Assembly (NCBI RefSeq): GCF_027595985.1
Contig: NC_073303.1
Location: 326,677,679 to 326,741,678 of the forward strand
From: Sorex araneus
Lineage: Eukaryota > Chordata > Mammalia > Eulipotyphla > Soricidae
Direction: 5' to 3'
Length of the DNA stretch: 64,000 nt
Both the position numbers and the translations under genes were made by a program. Below, in pieces: positions 9,365-20,389 of the stretch. The first letter of the stretch is position 1, and each line of letters starts with the position of its first letter. The notes beneath the pieces were generated by a model, which worked only from the letters and a program-made list of their open reading frames with translations, was not told the DNA's origin and searched no databases.

Positions 9365-11039
9365 TTTTTTTAAATTTATTTATTTTTAATTAGAGAATCA
9401 CCGTGAGGGTACAGTTACAGATTTATACACTTCTGTGCTCACACTTCCCTCATACAAAGTTTGGAAACCCATCCCTTCACCAGTGCCCATTCTCCACCAC
9501 CCGTAAACCCAGTGTCCCTCCCACCCTCCCCAATCCCATCTCCCCCCCACCCCACCCTGCCACTGTGGCAAGGCATTCCCTTCTGCTTTCTCTCTCTAAT
9601 TAGCTGTTGTGGTTTGCAACAAAGGTGTTGAGTGGCCCCTGTGCTCAGTCTCTAGCCCTCATTCAGCCCGCAACTCCCTTCCCCCACATGGCCTTCGACT
9701 GCAATGTAGTTGGTGATCGCTTCTCTGAGTTGACCTTTCCCCGGAACGTGAGGCCAGCCTCGAAGCCATGGAGTCAACCTCCTGGTACTTATTTCTACAG
9801 TTCTTGGGTGTTAGTCTCCCACTCTGTTATTCTATATACCATAGATGAGTGCAATCTTTCTATGTCTGTCTCTCTCTTTCTGACTCATTTCACTCAGCAT
9901 GAAGCTTTTCATGCCCATCCACTTAACTACAAAATTCTTGACCTCCTTTTTTCTAACAGCTGCATAGTATTCCATTGTATAGATGTACCAAAGTTTCCTC
10001 AACCAGTCATCCATTCTGGGGCATTCGGGTTTTTTCCAGATTCTGGCTATTGTAAACAGTGCTGCGATGAACATACATGTGCAGATGTTGTTTCGATTGT
10101 ACTTTTTTGATTCTCTGGGATATATTCCCAGCAGTGGTATTGCTGGGTCAAATGGGAATTCAATATCAAATTTTTTGAGAGTCGTCCAAATTGTTTTCCA
10201 GAAGGGCTGAACCAGTCGGCATTCCCACCAGCAGTGAAGAAGGGTCCCTTTCTCCCCACATCCTCTCCAACAGCGGTTGCTTTTGTTCTTTTGGATGTGT
10301 GCTAGTCTCTGTGGTGTGAGGTGGTATCTCATGGTTGTTTTGATCTGCATCTCTCTGATGATTAGTGATGTAGAGCACTTTTTCATGTGCCTTTTGGCCA
10401 TTCGTATTTCTTCCTTGGTAAAGTTTCTGTTCATTTCTTTGCCCCATTCTTTGATGGGGTTGGATGTTTTCTTCTTGTAGAGCTCAACCAGTGCTTTATA
10501 TACCATTGATATCAACCCCTTATCTGATGGGTATTGTGTAAATATCCTTTCCCATTCTGTGGATAGTCTTTGTATTCTGGTCACTGTATCTCTTGCGGTG
10601 CAGAAGCTTTTTAGTTTAATGTAGTCCCATTTGTTGATCTCTGTTTTTACTAGATTGCTTAGTTCCGTGTCACCTTTGAAGATACCCTTATCTTCAATAT
10701 CGTGGAGGGTTTCGCCGACCTTGTCTTCAATGTACCTTATGGTTTGTGGTCTAATGTTGAGGTCTTTAATCCATTTTGATCTGACTTTTGTGCATGGTGT
10801 CAGGTCAAGGTCTAAACCCATTTTTTTGCATGTGGTTGTCCAGTTGTGCCAGCACCATTTGTTAAAGAGGCTTTCCTTGCTCCACTTCACTTCTCTTGCT
10901 CCCTTATCAAAGATTAGATGGTCATACATTTGGGGTTGTGTGTAGGGATATTCCACCCTGTTCCATTGGTCTACGGCTCTGCCTTTGTTCCAGTACCATG
11001 CTGTTTTAATTGTTACTGCTTTGTAGTAAAGTTTGAGGC
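9365..11039 (-). mobile_element. Young 5'-truncated L1
   Basis: A minus-strand L1 of about 1.67 kb: poly(A) tail at the left (read as T at 9361-9372), 3' UTR to about 9831, and the C-terminal third of ORF2 to 11039. A perfect duplication 'aaccaggcattttt' flanks it (9351-9364 and 11040-11053; its last T's overlap the tail). The antisense of the duplication starts AAAAA, consistent with L1 endonuclease cutting at TT/AAAA. The 5' end is truncated inside ORF2, as is usual for L1. Confidence 0.95.
9832..11039 (-). CDS. L1 ORF2 C-terminal part, uninterrupted (partial)
   Basis: About 402 codons without a stop encode the end of the L1 ORF2 protein (reverse transcriptase of the LINE). The open frame runs on to an ATG at 11133, but the first 30 or so residues come from flanking DNA. 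The carboxy-terminal zinc knuckle is intact: C288, C292, H300 and C305 (CX3CX7HX4C, about 10272-10219). Other L1 landmarks are 'LKLYYKAV' at the truncation point, '[14 protein letters not shown]' and '[13 protein letters not shown]' near the end. The endonuclease and RT catalytic domains are absent, so it is not active, but lack of any frame damage argues for recent insertion. Confidence 0.85.
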
Positions 11040-11053
11040 AACCAGGCATTTTT
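11040..11053. repeat. Target-site duplication, right, of young L1
   Basis: Exact copy of 9351-9364 directly next to the ORF2 truncation point. Confidence 0.88.
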
Positions 11054-11224
11054 GCTAATTTGACTAAAAGTATGTGCCACTTTAGGTAATAGCAACCTCC
11101 ATCCTCACATGAGCTGGCATACCATAGATGCACACAGATGCACTGCTACCCTCACCACCATCACCAAGCAGACAAAGATGTTTCTACTAAGTAGCTTCAA
11201 GATTTGACCCACTTGAAACCCACT

Positions 11225-11480
11225 ATCTTCTTTCTTTGGGGGATGTGTATGGAAGCATCCCTAACTATGTTGGAAGTCCACAACATAGTTGTGGGCCTTG
11301 ACTGATCATACTGCAGTGCTGGGGAGTTAAGTGCTCTGACCAGGGACAAAGGGAGACTTGGTCCCAGTAGCATGGGGCTGGGTGGTATGGGGGGAGCACA
11401 AGAAGCTACACTCTATAGTATTCAGGTTACCATGAGATGCTTGGACTTAAATTTGGGGTCTCGGGCATGTAAGACATCTA
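11225..11480 (-). mobile_element. Possible degenerate SINE
   Basis: The stretch ends with 'ggtctcgggcatgtaagac' and contains words resembling the SINE-A body, but alignment is poor. A 10-bp inverted repeat, 'aactatgttg' (11263-11272) and 'caacatagtt' (11281-11290), lies inside it. Confidence 0.35.
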
Positions 11481-11499
11481 TCTGATCTTTTTAAAATTT

Positions 11500-11690
11500 T
11501 AATTTATTTACAGTTTTAGTTTGGGGGTCATACATGGAAGTGCTCAGGACTTTCTTGTGTCTCTGCACTCAGGGATCACTACTAGCAGAACTCCAAGAAA
11601 CATATAGGGTGCCAGGGATGGAATCCTGGTCTACCACAAGGAAGGCAAACTCTGTACTCACTGGATTTTCTTTCTAGCCTTTGTGCTTAA
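11500..11690 (-). mobile_element. SINE-A copy
   Basis: Antisense copy: T-rich end, 'gggggtcatacatggaagtg', 'gatcactactagcagaactc', then head-derived 'gaaggcaaactctgtactca' and 'tttctagcct'. Moderately diverged. Confidence 0.7.
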
Positions 11691-12035
11691 TCCTTATCCT
11701 TCAAGGTATTTCTTTTAGTCCATAAAAAAGAACTCTAGATTTTTTAACATACATGTGACAATCATAATGTTTGCAATGAAAGAACAAGGGTACTCTATAG
11801 AAACTTGAGTTTTCATTACCCTAGCTGAGATAAATGTCCTTACATTCCCGTACCAGGCCTTAGAAGGAACAGAAGTCACCCTTCACCTTTCCCCCATGTA
11901 AAGGATAGGGATTCACTGATCTGAGTCTTTCTGAATGGTGGTCTTTTTCACAAGAGCATAAAGTTCAAATAAAGTCTATTAAAAAATAACCTTCCTTTTG
12001 TTTTAAATATATGTGTGTAAATATATGTGTGTATA

Positions 12036-12212
12036 TATGAAGAGCCTGGCAAGCTACCTGTGGCGTATTCAATATGTCAAAAACAGTAACAATAATGGGC
12101 CTCATTCTCCTGACCCTGAACGTGACAGGGATGAATGGAGACATTACTGACACCCGCTTGAGCAAATCGATGAGCAATGGGATGACAGTGATACAGTGAT
12201 ACAGTGATATAT
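12036..12212 (+). mobile_element. 5'-truncated SINE-B/C-type tail
   Basis: It begins inside the SINE-B body ('agagcctggcaagctacctg') and continues through 'cattctcctgaccctgaacg', a segment seen in composite C, to the tail 'tgatacagtgatacagtgat'. The head is missing. The flanks are both TATA-rich, so a target duplication cannot be told from the microsatellite. Confidence 0.8.
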
Positions 12213-12290
12213 GCATAAAACATATGTTTATATAGTCTGGCTCTCAGATATATTTTGAACAGTCTGCTCAGATACTTAGGTAGTTCCATT

Positions 12291-12305
12291 AGTAATCAAC
12301 ATTTC
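12291..12305. repeat. Target-site duplication, left, of element M copy 1
   Basis: 15 bp matching 13279-13293 with one mismatch. Confidence 0.8.
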
Positions 12306-13278
12306 TTTTTTAAAAATTTATTTATTTTATTGAATCACCATGTGGAAAGTTACAAAGCTTTCAGGCTTATATCTCAGTTATATAATGCTCGAACACCCGT
12401 CCCTTCACCAGTGTTCATATTCCACCATCAAGTACACCCCAGTATACCTCCCATCCCCCACCCCCAGCTCCCACCTGCGTAGCTGATAAATTTCACTTCA
12501 CTTTCTCTTTACCTTGATTACATTCCATATTTCAATACAAAACTCACTAATGTTGTTGGAGTTTTCCCCCAAAAAACAGCCCTGCTGGAAAGGAAGCATT
12601 TGATAATTAGTTTTGCATTGCTGAGAATGAAGAGATATGAAGTCGCGTGGCCGCTATCGCGGTTTGGGATTTCTGTATTTTAGTATTTAATAACTAAGTC
12701 CAGGGAGATTTATGTTAGAAATTGCATCATTTCCCTTCCTGGGGCAACATGGGGCTATGGCTTAGTTCACAGTCTAGAGACATTTCTGCAAGCAGCTGCT
12801 GGTACCAAAAGTAGTCTAGCTGGCCTCCGGATCATGTTCGATCAGCAGCAGAGCGGCCACACAAATGTGCGGCCACCCGGGTCGCATCTCAGCGGAAAGC
12901 TCGCCAGTATCATCCCCATCCTGAGATCACCCACGCGTCCTGCTGTTGCAAATTCATACCTCTTTTTTTTTTCTTCCTGCGCCTCCAAGTTCATACCTCC
13001 TTAATGGCCCTTATAAAATGGTGGATGCCATGCCATCTTTCCCAGAAAAGGGAAAAAAAGCCGAGAAAGAAAGACCTTTCCTCTCCTTGGCCGGCATGGG
13101 GCTATGGCTTAGTTCACAGTCTAGAGACATTTCTGCAAGCAGCTGCTGGTTACCAAAAGTAGTCTAGCTGGCCTCCGGATTGTGGTCAATCAGCAGCAGA
13201 GCGGCTGCACAAACGTGCAACCAGCCTGGTCACATCTCGGTGGAGATCGCGCAGGTATCGCCCCCGTCCCAAGATCCT
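12306..13278 (-). mobile_element. Element M copy 1: GC-rich tandem units joined to an L1-like 3' end
   Basis: A 973-bp insertion bounded by a 15-bp duplication with one mismatch ('agtaatcaacatttc', 12291-12305; 'agtgatcaacatttc', 13279-13293). Reading the minus strand, two GC-rich units come first; the words 'atggggctatggcttagttc' recur at 12749 and 13096, an offset of 347 bp. An L1-like 3' UTR of about 300 bp follows, with 'aatcaccatgtggaaagtta' (plus strand) just inside the A tail. No ORF1 or ORF2 is present. The tandem units resemble 5' UTR monomers of other L1s in arrangement, not visibly in sequence. Confidence 0.82.
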
Positions 13279-13293
13279 AGTGATCAACATTTC
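13279..13293. repeat. Target-site duplication, right, of element M copy 1
   Basis: Partner of 12291-12305, directly after the last GC-rich unit. Confidence 0.8.
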
Positions 13294-13980
13294 AAATAAG
13301 AAAATTTTCCTTAAAAATCTTGATTTAAACAAATTAAGTGTCTTCAATCCTAGCCCATACTCCTTCTTGGAAGTTCTGTATAGTGACTGTCTTTTTCCCA
13401 CTGAGGTACACATCTGCTTTGAACAGCTTCAGTAGTTCAGTTTCTCTTCCAATCACCCCACTATATTCTGCTGCCTTACCTTACTGACCCCTACAGACAT
13501 GTAGTTTGTTCCTCTAATGGAGACACATTGAACCTGGTGGTGAACCGATTTGAAAGAAACAAACAAACATACTCTTAAATGACTCACAACAGTGGTTGGT
13601 ATTGATGACTAGAGACTTTGGAAACACAGAAATAAACCAAATCAATGGCTTGTTCTTTACTCAATAGGACAGCTAACTTGTTCACTAAAAATTGCTCATA
13701 GAACCAAGATGAAAAACTGGAGACAAAAACATGTGAAAAGGGGATTGCTGTATCTCCCCAAGCCCTGGGTTCCTTTAATTTTGGGGAATTTTAGCCAGGT
13801 CACTTACCTCAGCCTTACCTGAACAGGGAAGCATTAACATGATTAGAACTTGAGTGCAATGCCATCTACAAGACTGGCCCAGATGTCATATACAGGGCTG
13901 GCCAGATAGTTTGTCACATAAACTCCATGGTCTGTCTCGGTTATTTGCTTCCATTCCAAAGAAGAGGACAACCAAGGACC
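13294..13980. other. Repeat-poor intergenic sequence
   Basis: No gene and no repeat recognised; includes a short AAAC-rich stretch at about 13556-13568. Confidence 0.5.
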
Positions 13981-14094
13981 TAGAAGGGGGTAGAAGATGA
14001 AGAGTCAGCTAAACACTCCAGGCCCATCATACCCTCAAAGCCCCACTCCATTGACCTGAGACTTGACTGGACAATAAATATGTATATTCTGTTG

Positions 14095-14690
14095 AGGGCA
14101 GAGTCTCTTACCCCTGCGCCTGGCTGTCTGAATTGGGGCCTCTCGAAGGGGGCAGGTTGAGTTTCCCTCGCTGCCCTGAGCAGAGCCCCGGCAGCTGAAA
14201 ACCTCCGGAACTCAGTCACAGCCATGCCACTCTCCACACCTTTGGACGAGCCTCCTGCATGAAGGAACTGGCAGAGGAACCCAGGTGTGTGGGACCTGGG
14301 ACTGAGATCTCCAAGCCTGCTTGGATCAGGACTGGGCCTCTTCCACCCAGAGCCCCCATCTTCCAGTAGCTTGGCAGTCACATCCACAAACTGCCCCCAG
14401 TGTGTGTAATACCATCGATGGCCAAGATCCAGAGACTATAAAACAGTGCTCCCAGAAGAGAGCAATGCTGAGTCTCCTGCCCCTGTGCCTGGCTGTCTTT
14501 ACCGGGGCCCCTCAGAGCGGGGCAGCTTGATTTTCCCTCCCTGCCCCAAGCAGAGCCCTGGCAACCAAAGACCTCCGGAACCCAGCCACAGCCATGCTCA
14601 AGGCCCCTCTCCACCCGTTCTGATGCCCGCTCAAGCAAATCGATGATCAATAGGATGACAGTGATATAATGATACAGTGATTTTATTGAG
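14095..14690 (+). mobile_element. Composite C, two tandem units with SINE-B-type tail
   Basis: Two C units in direct tandem: matching words 'ctgtctgaattggggcctct' near 14124 and 'ctgtctttaccggggcccct' near 14492 give an offset of about 369 bp. Each carries 'gagcagagccc'/'agcagagccc', 'acctccggaa' and 'cacagccatgc'. The second unit breaks off after 'ctctccacccgttctgatg' and jumps straight to the tail 'cccgctcaagcaaatcgatg' plus 'tgatataatgatacagtgat'. The SINE-B body is missing here, unlike at 7.1 and 25.6 kb. Left boundary uncertain. Confidence 0.78.
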
Positions 14691-15660
14691 AGGCTGAGAC
14701 TTAGGAGATGTTTGATATAATAGTTACCTACTCCTGACTAACACTGAGATCTTCTAAAAGCCCGATAGGAAAGAGATGGAATATAATGTTCCTGAAGATT
14801 GTAAAGTTTGCTAATGAGCATGACGACACCACTGAAGAGAGAAGGATCCTAATAGGAGCGTTTAGTCCTTAATGGGATAGAAACCTGCTGTTTTTAGGTT
14901 CCAGCTCCCTGCTGAAGAGCAGATGAAAAGCTGTGCATGTTTTTAGGAACTCTTTTAGACAAATTTACTCAATGCATCTGTGTTCTTCCTGCCCAAGTGG
15001 AAAGGAACACATAGAGGAAAAGTCCATCTGTTTGGGATCTGTTAATGAGTCTCTAGGCTCTTAGGTAACACATACCTGAAAAGGGGGAATAGAGATACAA
15101 GCATGAAAAGATCCAATTCAGCAGTAGAACAGCATCTAAATCGATGGCCCCCTAGAGGGACACACAATTCCAAATTAGAACTTGTTATTAGTTTAATGTT
15201 CTTCAAATGAGAGGAGTTTTAAAATTCTAGTTTACATTAGCCTTAAACTTTGAATGCACTGTTGTAAGCACCAATTTTATCTTTTCTATAGTGTGGAGAC
15301 AACTATTTTGAGGGTTTCCAAGGATTTAGCAATTTTTTTAGATAATCAGAAATAAAAGAAAGAGATGGCATAATGACTAACATGACTAACTTATGACTTT
15401 GAACTCCTTTGCTGTTATTCAATTTGTTATGGGTTGTTAGTAATATAGCAATTTAATGTAGAAAATTTAATGCTAATGATCCTATTTCCTGAAGAGTTTT
15501 TCCAAATTGAGATAGTTGGTTCCTAAGTAGCTCCAGCTATCAAAATGAGACTTGCCCTGTAGAAAGTAAAATCCTATAAAATGAAGCCTCAGAAAGGTTG
15601 AAGGAATGACAGGGTGACAACTTCAATGTCTAATTCCATCCCAGGGTACAAAGCCAATAT
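14690..15660. other. AT-rich intergenic sequence
   Basis: No gene or repeat recognised; frames on both strands are short. Confidence 0.5.
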
Positions 15661-15668
15661 GTTTGAAG

Positions 15669-15822
15669 TCACTGTCATCCTGTTGCTCATCGATTTGTTT
15701 GAGCGGGCACCAGTAATGCCTCTCGATTGTGAGATTTATTTGTTATTGTTTTTGGCACATCCAATATGCTACGGGTAGCTTGCCAGGCTCTGCTTTGTGG
15801 GCGAGATACTCTTGGTAGCTCC
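15669..15822 (-). mobile_element. Truncated SINE-B copy
   Basis: Antisense copy beginning with the tail/3' body ('gctcatcgatttgtttgagc', 'ggtagcttgccaggctctgc') and ending at 'ctcttggtagct', before the head. It abuts the TTTC array. Confidence 0.85.
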
Positions 15823-15894
15823 TTCCTTCTTTCACTCTTTCAGAAATTCTCTTTCTCTCATTTTTTCTTTCATTCTTTCCTTTGTTCATTTATA

Positions 15895-16400
<506 letters not shown>

Positions 16401-16404
16401 TGCT

Positions 16405-16562
16405 TTCTTGGTCCCTTATCACCTGTGCTCAGGATTCATTTCTGACTTTATGTTTAGGGATCACTTTTGGAAGTGCTCAAAAGACCATATGGTGTGTCTG
16501 TGATGGAACCCAGATAAACCACGTGCAAGGCAAGTGCTTTATATGCTGTACTACCTCATATA
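16405..16562 (-). mobile_element. SINE-A copy
   Basis: Antisense copy: 'cacctgtgctcaggattcat', 'aaagaccatatggtgtgtct' and 'cacgtgcaaggcaagtgct'. Its A-rich tail faces the TTTC array, which probably grew from that tail. Confidence 0.82.
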
Positions 16563-16944
16563 TGTGTTGTTTTCTGTTAAAATACCTAAAGCCAAGTTAG
16601 AAATATGAAGAACTGATGATTAAAATTGTAAATGATCCAAGATGTTCAGTTATGTAATTCCAAGAATTTGAGTATATGCTTTATAGTTTAGACATTTTCT
16701 TTAGAGGGTAGAGACAGACATACCAATTACATATTTGAAAACACTTACCTTTTGGTTATCTGTCAAAATCCCACTGGATGAGATAGTTGTGTGCCCTGTG
16801 GCATTATGGTCATCTGTACTTTGATCCTGTGGTCCAAGCATGAGGAAAGAATAACAGGTCCCATGCAGTGAAAGAAGAGTCATTACAGACTTTTAGTATA
16901 AAAGTTCTTCTCCCCAAACCAAACCAAAATAACCAAAACAACAG

Positions 16945-17075
16945 GGGAGTCAGGGAGACAACTCAAAAGGCTAGATCACATGTCTTATATGCTCAGGGCC
17001 TTGGGTTTGACTTCCTGAACCCCAGCAGGGAGGTGCTCTCCATATAAGCAAACACAAACACAAAGTCCTGTTTTA
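16945..17075 (+). mobile_element. Degenerate SINE-A copy
   Basis: Head-like 'gggagacaactcaaaaggct' and 'ccttgggtttgacttcctga' with a short remnant body and A-rich end. Confidence 0.55.
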
Positions 17076-17149
17076 AAGCATATATAGATTTCTCAGAAAC
17101 TAAGCAAATACCTCCATACTCTTTCTTATCAGGTTGAAGGAATGCGGCA

Positions 17150-17268
17150 CACCTCAAGAGCTATTCCTGGCTCTGTACTAAGAGTGAACCCTGCCAGGGA
17201 TTCAAACCAAGGTCAGTAGGATGCAGGCAAGTGCCTTTACTCTGTAGCTGACTCCATATTTTAAGGCA
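17150..17268 (-). mobile_element. Degenerate SINE-A copy
   Basis: Antisense remnants: 'agctattcctggctctgtac', 'gattcaaaccaaggtcag' and 'gcaggcaagtgcctttac'. Confidence 0.65.
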
Positions 17269-17304
17269 TAAAAAATCATAAAAGCAGTTACCATAATAAT
17301 ACTT

Positions 17305-17320
17305 ACTGGGAACTTCTTTC
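17305..17320. repeat. Target-site duplication, left, of element M copy 2
   Basis: 16 bp matching 18154-18169 with two mismatches. Confidence 0.75.
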
Positions 17321-18153
17321 TTTTTTTTAATTTTATTTTATTGAATCACCATGACAAAAGTTACAAAGCTTTCAGGTTTAAGTCTCAGTCATATAATGAT
17401 CAACCCCCCATCCCTTCACCAGTGCACCTGTTCCCCCACCAAGAGCCCCATTATACCCCCTTCCCACTGCCCTCGCACCTGAGTGGCCAATGATCTTCAC
17501 TTTATTCTCTCTATACTTTGGGTACATTTAATATTTTAACAGAGAACTGATTATTATTATTATTTGGAATTTTCCCCCAACAATCAAACCTGCTGAAAAG
17601 GTTTCATTTGATAGTTTCTTTTCCATTGCTGAGAGTGAAGATTATAGGAGTGGTTTTGGATTTCTGTTGTTTTAGCTCAGCTCACAGTTTAGATGCATTT
17701 CTATAAGTCTCTGGGTGCCAAAATGGGTTAGTAGACCTCCTGGATCATAGTCTTTAAGGAGCAGAGGGGCTGGCCGTGTCGTGCGGGACTGCTCCAGATC
17801 TTATCTGGGCCAAGGGCATGCCAGTAACACCCCCATCCCATGATCTCTTGCGCACCATGTCACGATAAGCAAGTACCTCTGGGTTGTGAGTCTTAGAAGA
17901 TGGCGGACACCACGTGGGCGCTGCTGCTCCAGTCGCCGCTATCATCTCCATAGAAAGAAAGCATTGGGAGAGAGAATCCTTCCCCCTCCCCTGGCAGCTT
18001 GTAGTCGTAGCTCAACTCACAGTCTAGATGCATTTCTATAAGTCTCTGGGGGCCAAAATGGGTAAGTAGACCTCCTGGATCATAGTCCTTAAGGAGCAGA
18101 GAGACCAGCCATGTCGTGCACTGCTGCTCTGGATCTCATCTGGGCTGAGGGCG
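17321..18153 (-). mobile_element. Element M copy 2: two GC-rich units plus L1-like 3' end
   Basis: An 833-bp insertion flanked by a 16-bp duplication with two mismatches ('actgggaacttctttc', 17305-17320; 'actgggaccttatttc', 18154-18169). On the minus strand, two tandem units lead into an L1-like 3' UTR whose A tail is at 17321-17330. The unit words 'ctcacagtttagatgc' (17681) and 'ctcacagtctagatgc' (18016) give an offset of 335 bp. The plus strand has 'gaagatggcgg' at about 17898, like a YY1-type site, in the equivalent place to 'atatggcggcc' in copy 3. No coding sequence. Confidence 0.82.
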
Positions 18154-18169
18154 ACTGGGACCTTATTTC
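18154..18169. repeat. Target-site duplication, right, of element M copy 2
   Basis: Partner of 17305-17320. Confidence 0.75.
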
Positions 18170-18486
18170 AATCTAAGTACCAAGAGATTTGCACTAGGCA
18201 TTTCATAGAATGCACTCAAAAAGCCTGTGGGTGTAATATTACAAGTAGCTTTCTGTCTGTGTGAATTCTGAGACATAGCATGAACAAAGGTTACCAAATC
18301 TAAGAAAAAGATGAGGAAACTGAGGTATTGAGATGTCAGATAATTAGCCAAGATCATTTAGATAGAAAGAAGTAGTCTTAACATTTCAGTCCAGCCCATT
18401 AACTTCTGAACTCAAGTTCTGAAGATTTATATTGTACCGTCTCCTCATAAAAATCACTTTAAACCATTAGAAAATAAATGAAGTTT

Positions 18487-18665
18487 GGGACCAGAGTGAT
18501 AGTAGAATGGGTAGAACACTTGTCTTGCATGTGGCTGACTCAAGTTCAATCCCAAGCATGCAATATGGTCCCCTGAACACTGCCAGGAATAATCCGAGTG
18601 AGAGCCAGGAGTAAGTTCTGAGCACCACAAGCCATGGCACCCAAACCGAAAAACAACTAACAAAA
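18487..18665 (+). mobile_element. SINE-A copy
   Basis: Complete sense copy: 'ggaccagagtgatagtagaa', 'caagttcaatcccaagcatg', 'tatggtcccctgaacactgc' and A-rich end 'cccaaaccgaaaaacaac'. Confidence 0.88.
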
Positions 18666-19260
18666 TTCCTATAGGTACATTGGCTCAGGGTTGCATCCAT
18701 ATTTCTCAATATGAAACAGTTATGGATTCAAAATCAGGTAGTACCTGAAGAAAAGGAGAGCAGGAAAAACATAAGAATTCTTTTCCTCTCCTTTATTCTC
18801 ATGCTATACACCAGCAGATGGGCTTATGCTTAGGTGAGTCTTGAAGCAAGGACTCCAATTTTATTAGAACTGCGCTCCATTTTGCCTGTAAGAAAAAACT
18901 TCAATGAGCTAAAGACTCTAAGATTCTTCATTACCAACAAACCTTCAAGGCACAAATTTGATTATACATGTGGAGTAATTTCAAATCCATCCTGCTTAAT
19001 CTAGAGATGTTTCTGGGATGTAGGATGAGTGTTGGATTGCCTATAACTTTTTTAGACCCCTGCAAATGAAGTTTCATTTGTTTTCAAAGCAAAGTTTTAA
19101 CATATTTTGAGTTGATTCTTTATTTGTGAAGTGTGCATGGGGATCCTGTCCAGTGGTGAGATGAAGATGTCCTACCCCATGAGATCATCCAGCAGTATAT
19201 GTCTGAAAGTATGGTGCTCAGTTTCAGCAATGAGATGATCCCTGAGCTAAAACGTATTTG
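18666..19260. other. Repeat-poor intergenic sequence
   Basis: No gene recognised and no clear interspersed repeat. Confidence 0.5.
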
Positions 19261-19264
19261 GAGC

Positions 19265-19398
19265 CCATCAGGGTCACTGCTGTAGTACAGGGTGGTGGGG
19301 GTAAGGGGATGGTGGTGGAGGTACAGAGCTGGAAATCAAACCAGGGACCTTGTCCCAGCATGGCATACAGTCCAGTCTTTCGAGCTATCCCCAACTTC
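19265..19398 (-). mobile_element. Degenerate SINE-A copy
   Basis: Antisense remnants near the right end: 'ggaaatcaaaccagggacct', 'gcatggcatacagtcc' and 'cgagctatccccaact'. Confidence 0.5.
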
Positions 19399-19555
19399 TA
19401 TTTTAGTTGATTCTTACAAAATTCTTCAAGACCCTCAACTTTGGAGATGAGGAAACTGATGCTAAAGAGAGACAAGGGAATTTATCCCAGGACATCAGTG
19501 GTGATTCTGGTATTCACCTGATGTTATTTTTTCACTAGAAAGTTCTGTGTTTTTA

Positions 19556-19567
19556 AAGTAGCCCTGT
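19556..19567. repeat. Target-site duplication, left
   Basis: 'aagtagccctgt', repeated exactly at 20243-20254. Confidence 0.8.
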
Positions 19568-20242
19568 TTCAGTTGGCCTGGGGCCCACCCAAGCAGAGCC
19601 CCCAGAAGTCATTTGCTTTCATACTCCAAAATCAAGTTTCCATACCCCTGGCCTAACTCTACCATCTCAGGATGGACCTCATCAAGATATAATCTGTTGA
19701 AAATTCTGGTATGCGGGTTTTGTGACTGAAATGCCCAGGTTTTCTCAGGGTTGGCATGGGCTACCTCCCTCCATATTCCTATACTTCTGGAAGCTTTGGC
19801 AGTCACATCTACACCTCAAAGCTGCCACCCAATTGAAAAGCTACTCCAGCCTTACCATCCTGATAAAAATACTGAATGCCCTGAACAAACACCATGACCT
19901 CTTAGCGCCTATATTGTAAACAATAATGCATAAAAGGAAAAGGAGAGAGAGAACAAGAAGGAATATGCCTCCCATAGAGGGAGGCTGGGGGTAGGGGGTG
20001 GGGGTTTGGGAGATGGTGGTGGGGAAATAGGAACATTGGTGGTGGGAGATGTGCACTGGTGGAGGGATGGGTGCTGGATCATTGTATGATTGAAACCCAA
20101 TCATGAACAGCTTTGTAATGGTCTATCTCACAGATATCCAATTAAAAAAATTTTTTAAACAGTAATGTGGAATTCATGTCCAGCTCAATGAGCTTAATCA
20201 ATGGCTGAATAAATAACAGTACTCCTACATTTAAAAAAAATT
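19568..20242 (+). mobile_element. Divergent composite C with L1-like 3' end and extra 3' segment
   Basis: A 675-bp insertion between perfect 12-bp repeats 'aagtagccctgt' (19556-19567, 20243-20254). The 5' half (to about 19915) is related to the C unit: 'tgtgactgaaatgcccaggt', 'ggaagctttggcagtcac' and 'acctcaaagctgcc' align in order with C words. The middle (about 19920-20150) is an L1-like 3' end including 'ggtgggagatgtgcactggt'. After an A/T-rich stretch comes a 72-bp segment (20161-20232) that also ends the elements at 27.2 and 58.7 kb, then a second A run. The whole unit therefore transposed as one piece. Confidence 0.8.
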
Positions 20243-20254
20243 AAGTAGCCCTGT
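20243..20254. repeat. Target-site duplication, right
   Basis: Exact copy of 19556-19567, just after the second A run. Confidence 0.8.
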
Positions 20255-20389
20255 GATGAATCTTGAAAAATATTTTATGATTAAATATTTATAAGAAAAA
20301 ATATATAAATTAAATTTTCTCTGAATAATTGACATTAAATTTGAGACACTGGGGGAAAGAAAGGGAAAAAGGAATTGCAAAAAAATAGT

